DNA of 64,000 nt from Rhypophila decipiens (GCA_033297075.1 MU858060.1:388415-452414); one strand, 5' to 3'; positions 12,499-26,934 are shown, numbered from the stretch's first letter. The notes: a model not told the origin generated them from the sequence alone. A program made the numbers and translations.

Positions 12499-15400
12499 GT
12501 GCTCTGCCAGAATGCTATCGGCGGATTCGGGGGCGGTCAAGGTCGATGGTTGTGACTTCGGAGCCAGTGATTGGCAGCGCAAAGGATCCAAGAAGGCGCT
12601 GGTGGGTCTTCCTTGTGCCTTACTGCATGTCACGAATTCTGTGAGATATTGGTGTGCGTGAGAGTCGTCGACACTGGCCCGCCTTTTGACTTATACCTGC
12701 GTCGTCCCTTGCTTGGTGGTGTGGCTGGCTTCCTTATGCTCAACAGCAGATGGCGTACAAGCGGAGAATTAAAACAAAAAAAGGTCAGGAGCGGGTATGG
12801 GTTGTATTATATCGTCTGATCTTTTGTTAAGAGGTGGGAGAAGAATGGGATCCAAGTTCTCGGGGAGAAGCTAGGTTTAGTAGTCTGGTACCTTTCCTCG
12901 TCCAAGTTGAAGCACGTAGGGGATTGCCATGTGCGAGACGAAGATGGTTCCTGAGAATGCGGAGATCAAGTAACCTTGTCCAACGATGACGGTAGCATAA
13001 TTTGAGGATCTTATGCCATGGTCTGGCTGCCGGATATAGAAACAGGACCCCGGCTTCAGGGAATGATGGAACGAGGGGGCATGACAGCCACTAGACTAAA
13101 CTGACAGGCAGGGGAGCCGGTAGAACAGATTATCAAGGTAGTGTAGAATGCCCCGGGCGTATTAACCCAAAGGGGCTGTTGGACAAGAAATAGCAGTCCA
13201 AGGGGGAGGACGCTTGGAAAATGCATGGAAGGATACAAAACATCGAGCTGGAAAGGAAATAAAATGTGAAACAAGCCCTACCATGCAGCTGGAGAAGGTT
13301 ATGGGCCACAAGCGAGTTCTACATGTATTGCCGGCAGCACCTTGGCCACCACCATAAAAGAACAGCTACTTCGGGGGCGGAAATCGGCAGAAAGCCGCGA
13401 AAGCAGCCTGGGACCACAGACTTCGAGAGGGAGGGGGGGCTGGGGGAGGGGAAGGGGAAGGCAAGAGCCCAAAAATCAAGAAGAGCCCGACAGAATCTGT
13501 TGGCTCACCTCCCATGAGGACCCAAACTGTGAGCTCCAGGCAAGTGTAAGTGCTTGCAGAAAACGATGCCGGCAGGTATGAGTGGTATGGTAGTGTACCT
13601 TGTGGGATGCGCTTGACCCTGGGCAGGTAACTCGGAAGTACCAAAGAAGCGACGAGGTACTATGCCGTACTCAGGACCAGAGCCTGACTGGGGTGTTGGA
13701 TCAGGAAGTAGCAATGCCGTGGGTGGCAAGCGGAGAAGCTTCTGGGGTGTGTGAGTGCTACAGTTTTGTCCCAAACGGGTAATATTAAGACTGGGGTGGG
13801 CTATATCAGACGTCCAGAGGAGATGGGAGCCCTGACGCGCTACACGTCTACAGGGCACCGGAACAAAAAGAAAACCTGCGAGCGCCCTGATGACCAGATT
13901 GCCGAGCAGGGCATAGATTTTGGCCTGTTTCTGGGCAGAATGTCGCCCATGTGGAGGTGGTGATATCTGTTGTTACCACAAACCTTCGACATGCCATGTG
14001 TGACACAACTCGGGTTGTATGTAATGGCCGCAAGGTGGAGTCGGGATAATGGTGAGAAAAAAGACGGACGAGGCCAGCTTGGCAAAACGAAGTTAGGGAA
14101 CGCCGTGTCCTGCCCCACGAGGTACCTCCAAGACGCGTTGAGGCTACAGAAACCTGCATCCATCCATAAAGAAGCAATTTCAAGTGTAGATGGGAGGGAG
14201 AGCCGGGCCCATATATCCGATACCGGTACAGTCACTTGACCCGGTGGTTGACTGTGAGAAGCATTACCACCAGAACGCCAACGCGAACGCCAACGCGAAG
14301 AGCCAAGTATTCCGGCGTCCTTGAAAGCTCAGGACTGACATGTCGATGGCAAGGCCGGAAAGCCGTGCTCGCGAGAAAGTGAAATGTCGTCGGATCAGGC
14401 TAGTTTCTCGAACGTGGTAGCTACATCCAAGTCCTTTGACTGGCCTGTGGCAGCTTGTCCAAGTGACTGGACGGGTACCTGGATAGACCATGTTCTCTCC
14501 AGCCAAATGACAAGCAGGCACGGTACGAACTGGTCTCGCGCGGATGGGATGGCATTGCCAAATGACGAACCAGGGCGGCAGGCGGCGCGTAATGGCAATC
14601 GGCCAGACTACCACGCCAGGCACGCCTCCTCCCAGAGTCGCACACAGCCAAACATGGGAGAATTGGACCTGCTGGGCCGGGTGTTACCAGAGTTGGTCGG
14701 TACTGGCGGGTGGGGTGGCTTGAAATGGCTAACCTCGGAAGCTCCAAGATTGCGCATTTCAATGCTTTGGAGATTCCAGGTTGTCAGTCGGACGCAGGTA
14801 CGGAAAATAGCACGACGTTGATGTGTTGATGATGCAGCAGCTGCAAACAAGCTGCAGCGGCTCCATCAGACCACGGACCTCTCCTAGGCCGACGAAACAA
14901 GCAGATGGAGCCCACTCGATGGGACAACGGACGGCGCCGGCGTGGGCGTCTCTTGGCAGACAAAAAAGAGGAAGTCTCTGCGCCGTTGCGGAGACGGAGC
15001 AAAGGCCAGGTTGAAGGGTAAAAAAAAGCTGTCAAGGGGAGCTAGCCATTGGCAGTTGTCGGCCAAGAGCGTGCATGAAAGAAACGTGTTTCACCCGAAC
15101 CTTGTAATTAAACGGCGTGTTATGCTTCCACCAAACACAAAATTAACGTGATTTCGAAGCTTGTCGGTTTTCTAGAAGGTCGCAAATTGCTTCTAGTGCA
15201 GGACTGTGGGATGGTCAAAGTTCATTCGACGGTAGTTCAGCTCATGCAGCCGCTTTGACGCTGCGTGTCCATCACGGATCTGGGTTGAGGGTTCGGGTGA
15301 GGTGAGGTCGAGCTGCCTGGGGTTCATGAGCCCTGAAATGTCTGTGGGAGGAGCTTACCTAGTGTACATACTAGGCCTGCAGATGAAGATTAATGATGGT

Positions 15401-18400
15401 GCAGACCAAGGGTTGGGTAATATCCCGAGTTCAATGCACCAGGGGAAAAACGGTGAAGTCAAATATGAAGATGTGCAAGCTTCCAGAATCAAGGAAATTT
15501 CCGGCGTTGAGTGTACAGAATGGACGATGGTGCAAGATGGGCGAGAGCTGCATTAAATGATTCCAGCTTGAATACTATACACTCTCCCAAAAAGAAAGAA
15601 GAGAGGTATTAGAGTATGTAAAGTGAACATGATTTGCATCTCGCTCCTTCCGTTTGCTAGAGCTGTAGCTGCTTTCTCGGCCGTGATAAAATCGGGGCCG
15701 GCCTGCATAACAGCTGAAGATTATCAATGAGGAAGTTGCGGCAAAAGCCCTCTTTTGGGCAGCGAATGAAGGAACACCTGACGTTCCTACAGTTCATACT
15801 CCATCTATCTGCGTCTTCCACATTCACGCATGGAGATAGGGGGTTAGATACGGATAGTCGGATGTAGAAGCCAGGACTAGAGAATGCTAAGATTGCAGCT
15901 CGAACAGCTTGGTAGCAATAAAATATCGTGTGTTTGCAAAAAATCCGACAGCATCGACTACCCAGGGCTAAGAGGTAGCAACCCGTTCGTAGAAGCCGTC
16001 CGGGGTAGACCTCGCCGTGGTCCCAAAGATAGATCATGTTCGTCACTAGCTCCAGACTTGGATCTGAGCTGCGCGGTGGACAAGGGTGAGGGCAAGGTAA
16101 GGACAAGGACCAGGACCAGGGGAAAGGGGGCTCCCGAGGACCCCGGGACTGGCTGTCTTGTTAGTATTTGGAACAAGACAAAGCATGCCAGCGAGCTCAA
16201 TCACCGATTCCTAAGAGCAACTCAGCTCAAACAAGCTTTTAATTGTAAGTAGTGCAGTATACGTAGTATCACCAAGCTGGTCCGTGGTGGACGTGTCCAA
16301 CAACCAGCTCCGATGAGGCTGTAATCCCAAGGCTGAGAGTGAGACATGACAGCTAAAAACCAGAGACTCGGATACTATTGGGCCGAGCTGGTCAAGTCGT
16401 GTGAGGTTGATTGACGTCTTGTACCGCCTACTTACACATACAACTTGCCTTGCAGATTTCCACAAGATTGGTCCTCGAGGCAAGCTTTGTGTGGCGTTTC
16501 GAGGCGCTCACGTCACACCCGCTCGCATGAACAGCGCTCTGTCGTCCAATTCCGCCCGGGTGGGTCGACCAAACCTTCTGTGGACTAGTCTTGGAGGGGT
16601 CGCCTTTGCCGGCATGGGGGTTGAACTGGTCAAACGCCCCTGAAGCCTCAAGCCTTGTACGTTACTAGAAGAAGCCCACCATCTGATCATCTTCGAATGG
16701 TTCTATGGAGGGTTGGAAGTTGGATTACATATGGTGATAAGCAAGTGAGGTGAGTTTGTATGGCTCCGTGACGAGACTTTCTGCTGTGTCCTTTTCTTCC
16801 TTTCCACGTCACGGTGTGGCGGATGTGGTGGTGGAGAGCCTGGCAGGAGCAGAAGAGATGCAACGCCGTAACGTTCGGTCCAGCTTCCGAGACTCCTGAT
16901 CTGCGTTTGAGTTGGTTGGGGAGGGTACTGCCCGAGAAGCAGAGGCACGGTTTTGTGTCTTCGGTAAGCCAACTGGGACAGTCATTATGGGCCTTTTGTT
17001 TCCTCGAATCCTTACAGCGGGTTGTTCGCATAGGTACAGTACTGTTCGAACTTCGAGTGAGATGCTGCTATCGTGGTCGCTGGTAGGGCTTGGGACCTTC
17101 CATTTTTGGCCGACCTGACTTGATGAATGGCCGGAAAGCACCTGCCACGACGTCTGGGAAAATGCATTGTGGGGAGTTGGTCAGCTTCCTTCACCATCTT
17201 TGTTGGGCAGGCACGTCGGTCCACAGCCGGATCGTCCGAACTTGATCTTACATCTGCTATCATCAGACGTCAGTGACTCCAGTCGGCTTCTTGGTATTTG
17301 CAGCTCCCCAAAACCACAGACCTTGTAAAAGAAGAAAATAAAGATATCAGACCCTAGTCGCAATCATGTGTTCATCCCGTCTATAAGGTACATGTACAGT
17401 ACCTTGCTTCAAAAGACCATCAGACTGTGGCCACCCTCCAACTTTCATCCCAAGCAACCAGCTTCCAGGATTCCCGCCGCTCGGCCAGGAAGGAAAATCT
17501 CCGCTCGGGACGAGTTTGACCTGATTGACCCACGAGGCCCGAGATTGTCAATCTTTGACCTGCAGCCCGTCATGTGGGTTTGTATTGCATGCTTAATGCG
17601 AAACTCATTCTGATCGTCACCCGCCCTTGCAGACGCGAGAGCTGCTCCTTGCTGTAAATCACTAAAGTTCCTGCACCTCTGGGGGGCGGAACATGCACAT
17701 ATCGTCACTGCTTTGCTGGGCGAAGAAAAGAAGGAAGCGAGAAAGACCCGCTCTGGCAAGCTGTCTTCCCGGTTCCGTGGAATCAACCAGCATCCCTCCC
17801 ATTGGGTCTTGTTCGCTCCTGTGCCTCGCTGCCCTTTTCCCTCTGGCGTCTTTTCATATGCACAAGACAGCCCAAAACGACCAGCCGGCTTTAAAAGACC
17901 TGTTACACACATCGTCTCCATGAACTTTGATCTGTCACCATCGCCCTCTCTTGATTCTTTTTGTTGCGGAGCGTCTATGAACCCCAGTCTCCTGGCCTCT
18001 CAGAACTGGAGCGCGCTTAGAAGGTATATATGCCTTGGTGAGTAGGAACAACGGAATACCAGTCGAAGCGCTCCCGGCAACCGTAACCGTATGATACAGT
18101 ACTGCTCTACTTTATAAGAGTCGAGACAAGGCCAGTTAGCCGACAATGCATAAACGCATTAACACGCAATCTCATGGGATCTTCATCATCAGTCTCCCCA
18201 AGCAGCTGATTCAGCCCTGACGGATCCGGACTCTGGGTCTGATACTCGCTTCTTTCAATGATGTACACTCTCGGCTCCAGAACGACTGACCTTGGCATCA
18301 TGATCTAACAGAGCCTCCGTTTCGATATCGACATCATATGTTTCATCCCCCAAACCTCCACATAGTTGCTAATTCGAACATCACGACATGATTATGCAAG

Positions 18401-18836
18401 TGTTGGTCAGCGAAGTAGTGAGACTCGCCTTCATGTTTCTTCATTCTGAAAGTGTGTGAGAAAACAAGTTCGACCAACGAAATCATAGCATATAACATAT
18501 CCTTTCTTGATCTGGGTTTAGCCCATAAGGTGTGACTTGACCATCAGGCTCGCCCTAACAACAGAACAGATATTCACACAATCCGAGGTACTGTTCAATC
18601 AAGCCATTGTGATATAAACACAATCGATATGTATTCAAATTTCAGTCTGACGGCCTCGCCCTGATAACCTTACAGGTGTGTACATATAAAAACAAAAAGA
18701 AATACAAACAAGCGACAATGATTATTTTTCAACGCCCATCAAATGTGTAGAGTACACCCCGCTGAATTACTGAAATCTTTGCAAGATATACACACGCAAC
18801 ACACACGCGTAGCAACACTCAGCCCATCCAGACTCA
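12499..18836. other. 6.3-kb gene-poor region upstream of Myb gene
   Basis: No reading frame here resembles a known family, and none combines good splice signals with a plausible protein. The region separates the Myb gene start from the 3' end of PRP8. It contains a GTAAGG donor at about 12620 on the minus strand that could begin a 5'-UTR intron of the Myb gene, many short minus-strand ATGs (possible uORFs), and a short tandem repeat at about 14275-14299 (units ACGCCA/ACGCGA). Most likely it is a long promoter and leader of the Myb gene. Confidence 0.4.
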
Positions 18837-20640
18837 CTAGGCAAAGTTATCCTGCCTATCAACCCAAATATCCTCGAGCTCGTTGAAGCTGGAGAAATGA
18901 ATGGGCCTGTGCTGGTCGCTGTAGAACGGCACAGGCGTGTCCAGCTTCACATGCACAGGCTTCTTCTCCAAGCCACCGAATGCGCTGCCCATAAAGCTGT
19001 AATTCCACTTGCCCGAATCCGGCACCAAGAAGAAACCTCTGAATTTGTCACTGAGAAGGACTTGTCTCTTCTCGCCCATGGTGGTCGTAAACCCCTGAGG
19101 CTGATCACTGCCCGTGTCCTTGTTGTCCACGCCCCACTTGAAGCCCTGTGGCGTGAGAGCCCACGCGGACAGTGACACGCTGCCCGGTGTGAAGGAGACG
19201 GTGACCGTGAGAGTCTTGTCTTTTGTCCAGGTAGGGTGAGCATCGAGGAGTTTAGCATGCTCGGTAACGTCCATAGCCGACATGTAAGGTAGTTCGTTAC
19301 CAGACATGGTGTGGATTACCCCGAGTGGCTCCATGTCCTTGAGGTACTCGTGCTGCGGCAGCTGCTGAGGAAGCTGCACGTTCCGCAGTCCACCAATCTG
19401 GGGCACCATCACAATGCACTTGATCTCCTTGATTTGATCATTGCCAGCAGGAGATGACCCATAGAGGTAGCCAGCCACTTGCACACGAAGATCCGCGATG
19501 GTGATGAACTTCTTGAGGATGTTCTTTGGCATGATATATGTCATATCGTCCACATCGGAGTCGACAGGGGACACATACATGTTGTTTGATCTCGTGCGCA
19601 AATTGGATGTGGCAATCGCCCGAGTGCGCCATTCGGTCTTGGAGGCAAACGTCTGCTGCTCAAACTGGGACGTCGTTGTGACAATGATCTCCTCTCCGTG
19701 CACATTCTGCGTCTTTGTAGTGACAGCAGTGAGTTGCTGCTGCTCTTGCTGCTGCTTCTCAATCTCGGCCGCCTGCTGCCTCTGCATGGATGGGGCGGAA
19801 ATCTCCATACCCAAGATGATGTCTCTTACTTCGCTGCTCGTCAAACTCGATACATTGACGTTGTTCTTCTTGCCGTAGTCGTTGAGAATCAGATCGCGGA
19901 GCTGGGTTTCGACCTTGATCCAGTCCTCATCGGACAGAGATGGCCAGATATGGTGATCTTGAGTGATGACGGTCTTATCTGGGCGAAGGATGAGCTTAGT
20001 CTTGTCCTGGTTCACGTGCAGGGCGCGCAGAATGAGAACAAGACGAGAGAAGGCGGTATATGACGAGATACTCTTGAGCCACTCGTCGTACAGGTTGAAG
20101 AGAACCATCTGTGGTTCGGTAGCTCGCAAGATCATGTCGCCCAGCTTCTCGACCTTCATCGCGGCCTGGAACGGAAGCTGAAGTTCGGAAGCGCGAATCG
20201 AAATATTGGGAAAGTCGAGGAGGTTGACTTCGAGGGGATCAAGCAAGCCTTTACGAGTGACAATAAGCTGCTTGGGTTGCTCTTCAACTGGAAGAGACCT
20301 GATCAAGGCAGCTACTTCTTCTGCTGTCTTCCACTTCGCCAACTGACCGAGACGCTTCTGTCCTGCCCAGACGCTGGTATGGATGATCTTCAGGAAGAGC
20401 TGTCCAGTGCGAGGATTGAAGATAAAGATGGCTCCATTGATGGGTTTTGTAGTCAAGTTGCCTTCGAAAGTCTTGTGGATGGTTACACGGTAAACGTTCG
20501 TGTCGTCAATGAAGAGCTGGGTCTGGTTACTGAACAGCTCCGAGTAATTCTGGGAGTTCAAGAACTCCTGGTTGCTCTCGGATGCGTAAAGCTGGAGACC
20601 TTTTCGAATACGTTCACGCAAAACGTAGAGGGCGGGATTG

Positions 20641-20672
<32 letters not shown>

Positions 20673-23600
20673 GAGCAATTTGAGTCCAGGGAAGTACTGG
20701 CCGTACGCCGAATAAAGATTATATGCCAAATCGATACCAATCATCAGGCCCGTTGGTGACGGGTACAGGCTCATGGTGTCCGAAGTGTAATCCAGATACT
20801 TGGCTCTGACATATCTCTCAATGTCATGCGAGTCGTAATCCCCGTACCGAAGCTGAACATCGATCCAGAATTTGTTGGTTGTTACCGGCTCGATGACATC
20901 CTTGGTGTCGAACAGATGAGAAGGACGCGTGACGTTCCACTTGTGGCTGGCAAAGAGCTGGATATCGGCGCAAGAGCTGTTCATCTTGTAAGACTTTCGA
21001 GGATGAATAGTCTCCTTCTGGACAGATTCGATGCTGAGTGCCTCCAATTCCTGATCGAAGACTTGGCAGAGATCCATGACAACGGATTCATGGATTTTCT
21101 GCCACAAGTGAGCTCGGAAGATCTGGATCAGGGAGATCTTCAACGTGGGGATTTTACCGTGTAGGAAGATGCCGGTAAGATCAAGCTGCACTTGGAAGCC
21201 AACATAGACATTGGCTCGATTGATCGTGGGTGACCACCAGAGGGTGAAGCGACGGTTGGGAATCTGGTTGAGACCGGACCGTTGGGCATTGGTGAGCTTC
21301 TTGAATTTCATGCTCTCCTCGAAACCGCTCGCTTTCTCCCAGAAGAGGCCTTCCCAGGACGGGAAGCCGGTCGCCTTGAAGAGCGTATGCTCCAAGATTG
21401 TCTCAACACCACCCAGCGCTTGGATAACATCGGTGCGGTAGGCATTCAGGTTCCACAACTTGCCGTCGTGCCTCTGACTTGTCCACCAGAAGGGATTCGA
21501 CTTCATCAGCTGGTACTGCTTGAACTCAGCGCGAGCGCGGAACCCTTTGTCGAAACTCAGAGTGCTTCGGTCCTTCTGGAAGAGTGTGTTGATCCGTGGC
21601 AATCCACGATCCCAGCTGTCTTCTAGATCCTCCAAGGTGAGTCGTCTATTCTGCTGGTTGGCTTCAAGCCTCTTTTGAGAGTACTCGGTCCAGACACGTT
21701 GCGAATCGATGAACTCGGCTTCCCACGGGATGATGTAGCGGAAAATATTCGGGATCAATGTTTCCTCGTCGTGGGACATACCGGCGCGGTAATGGGTCAC
21801 GCCAACATCGGTTTGCTTGGACAAACGTTTGTCACTGGTCGGAATCAGAATATGAGACCCAGAAATCATGCCCAGTCCGCCTAGTTCCTTTGGTGTGTAG
21901 AACACAGCGGGCGGGAAACGCGAGGGCATTTTGGAGTTTAATCCAATCTTCACACGAGTCTGGATCTTGGTTTCGCATTTGACGATCGTATCGAGCAAGT
22001 TTACGGTTGACACAGCAGCTTCACGGTAGTAGGTGAAGAGGGCGATGAGGGCAGTGTTCCACTTGTTCGCAATCTTGGTGAACGTAGTCGACCCCGAAGA
22101 CATGAGGATTTGCCGGATTCTGTTGTTGAATTTCTGGATATCTTCCTCGGTGACTTGAAGGAAGGCATGGGCCGTCCGCTCCTTGGTTGTGTTGTCCACG
22201 AGCGACCAGACACTGTCCTTCACTGGGAACTCGTCGTTCTGGTTTCGAATCTTGGGGAGGATGCGAACCTCGAATCCGCACATGGAGAAAAGGAGATTCG
22301 GGTTATCTCGGCTGTAGACACTGGCGAACGTGTCCTCCCATTCGATTGTCGTCACAGATCTAGGCAGCCTGTTCTTCAGATCCCAGAACACAGCTCTCCC
22401 AAGGTTCACATCGTGCCTCATCAGCCGCATCCGAGAGTCTCTGGGCCAGCACTTTTTGCTCTTGTAACCAATGACGTTCTCAAAGTTGGGATCCGGTTGC
22501 TCTGTGAGGAATCTCTGGATCAGGTCGCGAGACTCTTCTGCTGTAAACCGTAGGAAAACCCAAATCTTGTCAATGTACCTGGTGTAGAGCCTAATGGGAT
22601 GCCTCGTCTCTGTCTCCTTGTCCCTGAACTGGAGGAAATCGTTGGGACTTTGTGGAGGACCAGCGATTTCGCTGGCTCGCTGTGGTCCGAGGAGCAGCAG
22701 GTCGAGGATGAGGGCATAGTATTGGAATACGAAGGCGGAGAACTGCAGACCGCGAATCATGCCATAACTGTTGACATGGCTCATGTCCTTGTAGGTCAAC
22801 GTAACGTTGTTCTTGGCTGTGATATAGTCTGCCAGATTGTGGTCCATGATCAGCCGAAGGAGCGAGTTGAGCAGCGTCAACTCAATTTTTTCATAGACTT
22901 TGGAGAGCTGGGTTTCAATCATGACGTTGCACTCGCCGTCGGCGGTTTCCCAGACCTTGTCGAGGTTGTTGATGCCCTGTGCCCACTTGTATACAAGCAA
23001 GGGCGGCACCTCGGAGTCGGAGGGTTTGACCCAGGCAGGGAAAAGATGACGCTGGTCGGCTTGGTACCACAGATATTGATCCAGGTAGGCATCACTAATC
23101 TTCTCAATGGGCTCAATATCGTATACCGGGTTGATGGTGCTGTAGTTGTCGTTCATGTCAATTCCAACCTCCTTGAAGGCGCGTTGGGTAAGCAGGAAGC
23201 GCTTGATCCGCTCCAAGGTCGTGCCGGGGCTGTCATATGCCTGCTCAATCAAGGCAAGCTCTTCTCGCTGACTCTGGTTCAGGCGGCCCTTGGTAGAGTA
23301 AGCCTCTCGCAGCCGCTCAAGGGCCAAGATCAGAATCTTGGTGTCATGTTTGTAGGAGACACTGGGGAATGGAATGGGCGAGAACTTGCGGGACTCCAGC
23401 CAGTGGACAGTTGTTGTATAGATTGCAACGGCCTCTTCCGAGGAGACATATGGTCCATCCTTCATGTGGTTGTGCTGCCGTTCCTGCTCCGCCTTGAGCC
23501 ACAGCCGCGTGAGTCGCCCAACGTTCTTCTTGGCGACGGTTTTATCAACAGTAGCACCTCTCCGGATGCGCTCCCGGTTGTAGTGGGCAACCGAGATCCA

Positions 23601-25964
23601 CCAGTCTGCCTTGGACTTGACGTATCGCAGAATGATATTTTCTATGGCCGCAGGGAGCCCGGGGACCTTCCATGGGATGTTGCTCTTCCAGCATCTCCAA
23701 GCTTCCGAAAGATGCTGCAAAACGGTGTTGACTTTATTTTGCTTGATACCTTCGGGCATCATGTCCATCAAGTCTGCCATGACCGAGGCACGCAGCTCAA
23801 GGTCAAAATGAGACTCAACACGTTGCTTGGTCACAGTCTTGGCAACTCCCTTGCTGTGACGCCCTTCAAACTGACGCGACAACAGGTTTCCAAGCCACCG
23901 TTCCAGCAGCGGAATTATGCCACGCATGAAAAAAAGCCATACCCGCCAGGCAGGAGCCCAGAAGCCGCAACCAGGGCCTTTGCCAACAGGACCGGCGTTG
24001 AAGCGGTAGTAAATCAGATGCTTCAGATCCTTGCAAGACCGAATTTGGTGCATCAGCTTGTACTTGTACCGGTACATTCCGGTGAGCTGTCCGACATGGT
24101 TGAAAGCATAGAGAATGCCATCGGCAAGCTGGAAAGCGTCAATATTTCCAAGCCGGTACTGCACCTGGGCGTCGACGATGAGTTTCGTTAGCCGCAGAAT
24201 CTCTCGCATGAGGTGAAAGGCATTGCCGAATCTGGACTTTTTTCTCTCCTTCGTGGTCAAGGTCTTGACAGGCTTCAAGTTGAAGTTGTAATCAAGATGA
24301 AGGTAGGTGAGATTCTTGCGGTGGATTAGAAGGTTGAGCATGTTGAAACCCTGGCGACAAACTTGTAAACCGGCCTCGACCCAGTCGATTGTCGTCTGCT
24401 GGAAGAACTTGGTCTGCTTCAGCGTCCCAAGAAGGTTCTGCTTCTGGAGGGCCTTGGGTCTCTTTTTATGCAGTTCATTCAGCACGTATGTCTTCAGGAG
24501 CTTCTGATACGACACCCGAACTTTGACTGGCTGCTTGGGCGGGCAGTGTTCCAAATACCAGTGCTTGATCAAAGGCACATCCTGGGCCCGGACCATGCGG
24601 CCAGAACGACGATCGAACGGGAATGGCGCCCACCACAGTTCGATAGCAGCAGCAGTGTCGTCGTTGAAAAGGTCCTCTTCCTCGAGAAACGGCTCGACAT
24701 CTCCGGGCAGAACAAGCTCGTCATCCTCCGGCTCCTCAAGATTCCCCGTGCCAAAGAGTTCGTCCTCGTGCGTCACTGTGAGATTCTTCGGGGCAACGTT
24801 TCGTGAAGATATTGGGTTAATCGCAGAATCGTAGTAGAAGGCAGGAAGGTTACGATCCTCGTTTCTGGTGTAGACGGTCTGGGGATATGAGTGCCAAGAC
24901 AACTCGACACTCCTTGGAAGCGCATTGTACAGATATGGGTACGACACGCGACACTCGGTCCGGATGGGATTCCTGAAGATGATCCGATCCATGGCATTGA
25001 ACTCGCCAAAATCTTCATCGTTGGGATCGATGTCCTTGTAGAGAGGCTCAAACCGGGGCCCGCCCGGCAATGCCACGTTCAAGGCCTTTGCGGTCAGAAA
25101 GCTCTTCAGCTCAAAGAGGTAGAAGTAGTTCTTGTCGACCACGTCCGAGACAAGCGGCAGAGATAGACGGTACAGGTTAGCCATCTGTGGCAAAGTCAAA
25201 TTCCAGGTTTTGTAGCTGGGCCCGTTAACGTGGGATGTGTCCTCTAGCGGTCGATGGTCATAGAACCATTCGTAAATAGCTGCCTCCTCCTCTTCATCGA
25301 GCTCCATCTGGATTGGTTCGAGTGGCTCAACATCCTCGATATTCTCGGACCAAGACAGTGGAGGCTCCTCGTCGTCGAACGGCGGGAACCTCATTCTCTT
25401 GAAGAGCCTGCGGTCGCTCTTCTCTTTGCGCATCACGGTCCACATTGTCGCCCACTGTGCGTAGAAGACGGGCTCGATGACGCGGGGAATCTCGTTGACG
25501 AGTGTGAGACAGCCATTGACATGGTAGAGAACCTTGACTTCTCTCGCAGACTCCCACGGCATCGGCATGTTCTCCAGGAGCTTCAAAACTGCATGTGGCA
25601 TGAACTTGAGCGCTCCTAGATAGCTGCGCTTGTCGCTTGTGTATTTTTTTTGTGAGACATCTCCAATGTCCTTGACGATCTTGCGGAGATGCTCAGGCGG
25701 CATGTCTGCCTTCTGCGTTTCGACAAATCCACCCTTTCGCTTTTCGCCGAAGCGATTCCGTTGCATTCGAAGCCATTCGGTTTTTTTCTGCGCAAACTTG
25801 GGATCGGTGGGAGGACGGAAACCCGGTGGTGGCGGCGCTGGAATCGCAGGAGGAGGTGGAAGTGCTGAAGGGTGGCCTGGCGGAGGAGGCGGCGGAGGGG
25901 GACCGGGAGGAGGAGGAGGAACACCCCATCCCGGAGGCGGAGGTGGAGGCGGAAATGAAGACAT
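18837..25964 (-). CDS. PRP8: Pre-mRNA-splicing factor PRP8
   Basis: Uninterrupted 2375-aa frame. PRP8 is the central U5 snRNP scaffold that cradles the spliceosome active site in the nucleus. The N-terminus is a proline-rich tract (the first ~50 residues are almost all Pro and Gly), as in plant and fungal Prp8. The order of recognisable regions is PRO8NT, the PROCN core, an RRM-like region, U5- and U6-snRNA-interacting regions, an RNase H-like domain IV, and a C-terminal JAB1/MPN domain ([15 protein letters not shown] near residue 2210) ending in an acidic/aromatic tail. The length equals intein-free orthologues (about 2330-2415 aa), so no PRP8 intein is present. There is also no intron, which is notable for a 7.1-kb fungal gene. 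It is divergent from eIF3c. Confidence 0.98.
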
Positions 25965-26934
25965 GATAGACAGGTCGAGTAGAAGAGAGTTGTGAGTTCA
26001 AGTGAAGGCGACGCGATAAGATCGACTGTTTATTTACAGACACTTTCGCCCGTCCGCACAGTGGCGGCGTGCTGTGCGATGGTCGAGTCTGAACGGGCTT
26101 CGAAAGGAATCGTTTGGTTTTCGGATCTCGGTCGCAAGAGAAAGTTGTATTGTCGTACTACCACATCAGCCTGACGATAGTCTTCGGCGATGATGGATCG
26201 CTGGTGGTCGATGTTGATGGAAGCCAAACTTGGCCCTTTCGTGGTGATGCGACCAGAAAAACTTGTCCAGCGCGGCAGCCAGAGACGTTGAAGTTCACAC
26301 GCGAAACTTAGCGTGCCTATCCAGCTGTGTGTGGAGCAGACCAGGCGGATCCCTGTCGGAAACCTGGTCTGTGCTTCCAAGTTTTTGTTTTAGGATCTAA
26401 CAGCTGTCATCACGTGGCGAGTCAGCTGACACCATCTGCCATCTGTTTGATCTCGTTGATAAAGTTTGCGCTCAGCCAAGTTTGGGGAACAAAATTTACA
26501 ATGTCGACAACAGTGCCTTGAACCTTGAACAATTCTTGCATTTGTCCCCAAAAGACGACTTTATTCAGTCCAGCCGAATCCCAGTGCCAGTTCTTGAGTC
26601 GGGTTCCAGGTTTCAGGCATCCGGTGTTGGCAGAGTCACAGAGTCACAGTGCACCATTTCCCCAAAGAGTCACTGTCCAGTGGCAGTCACAGCCTGAGCT
26701 CCGCTATAATTCGCTAAGCCCCAAATTGCCCCCACCAAAATCACCATTCATCGAAAATAATTATCGACCCCTCTGTTTGCGTTCGCCTTCGCAAAAGAGC
26801 CGCCAGTCAGGTCAGAATTTTTGCTGGGCACCCACGATTGAGACCCCATACCTCAGAGGCCCCAAACCGAGTCCTGTCACCATCGATTTCAGGTACCGCG
26901 TCTACTTACAAACGAATCCACCAATATCGCAATC
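25965..26934. promoter_or_regulatory. Divergent PRP8/eIF3c promoter region
   Basis: This 970-bp spacer drives two housekeeping genes. On the eIF3c side, GAGTCA/AGAGTCAC elements recur (about 26417, 26633, 26641 and 26667), resembling half-sites of the bZIP (Cpc1/Gcn4) consensus TGASTCA. Factor binding is inference. No coding sequence is supported. Confidence 0.35.

Noticed and set aside
15657..16106. 149-codon minus-strand frame in the gene-poor region
   Set aside because: Cys/Arg/Ser-rich random-looking sequence, no splice partners; more likely leader or spacer.
22599..24191. 530-codon open frame antisense to PRP8
   Set aside because: It mirrors a conserved PRP8 region frame for frame and shows no family resemblance; long antisense frames are common opposite GC-rich, highly conserved genes.
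18837..25964. Intein within PRP8
   Set aside because: Length and continuity match intein-free orthologues and no splicing-domain motifs were seen.
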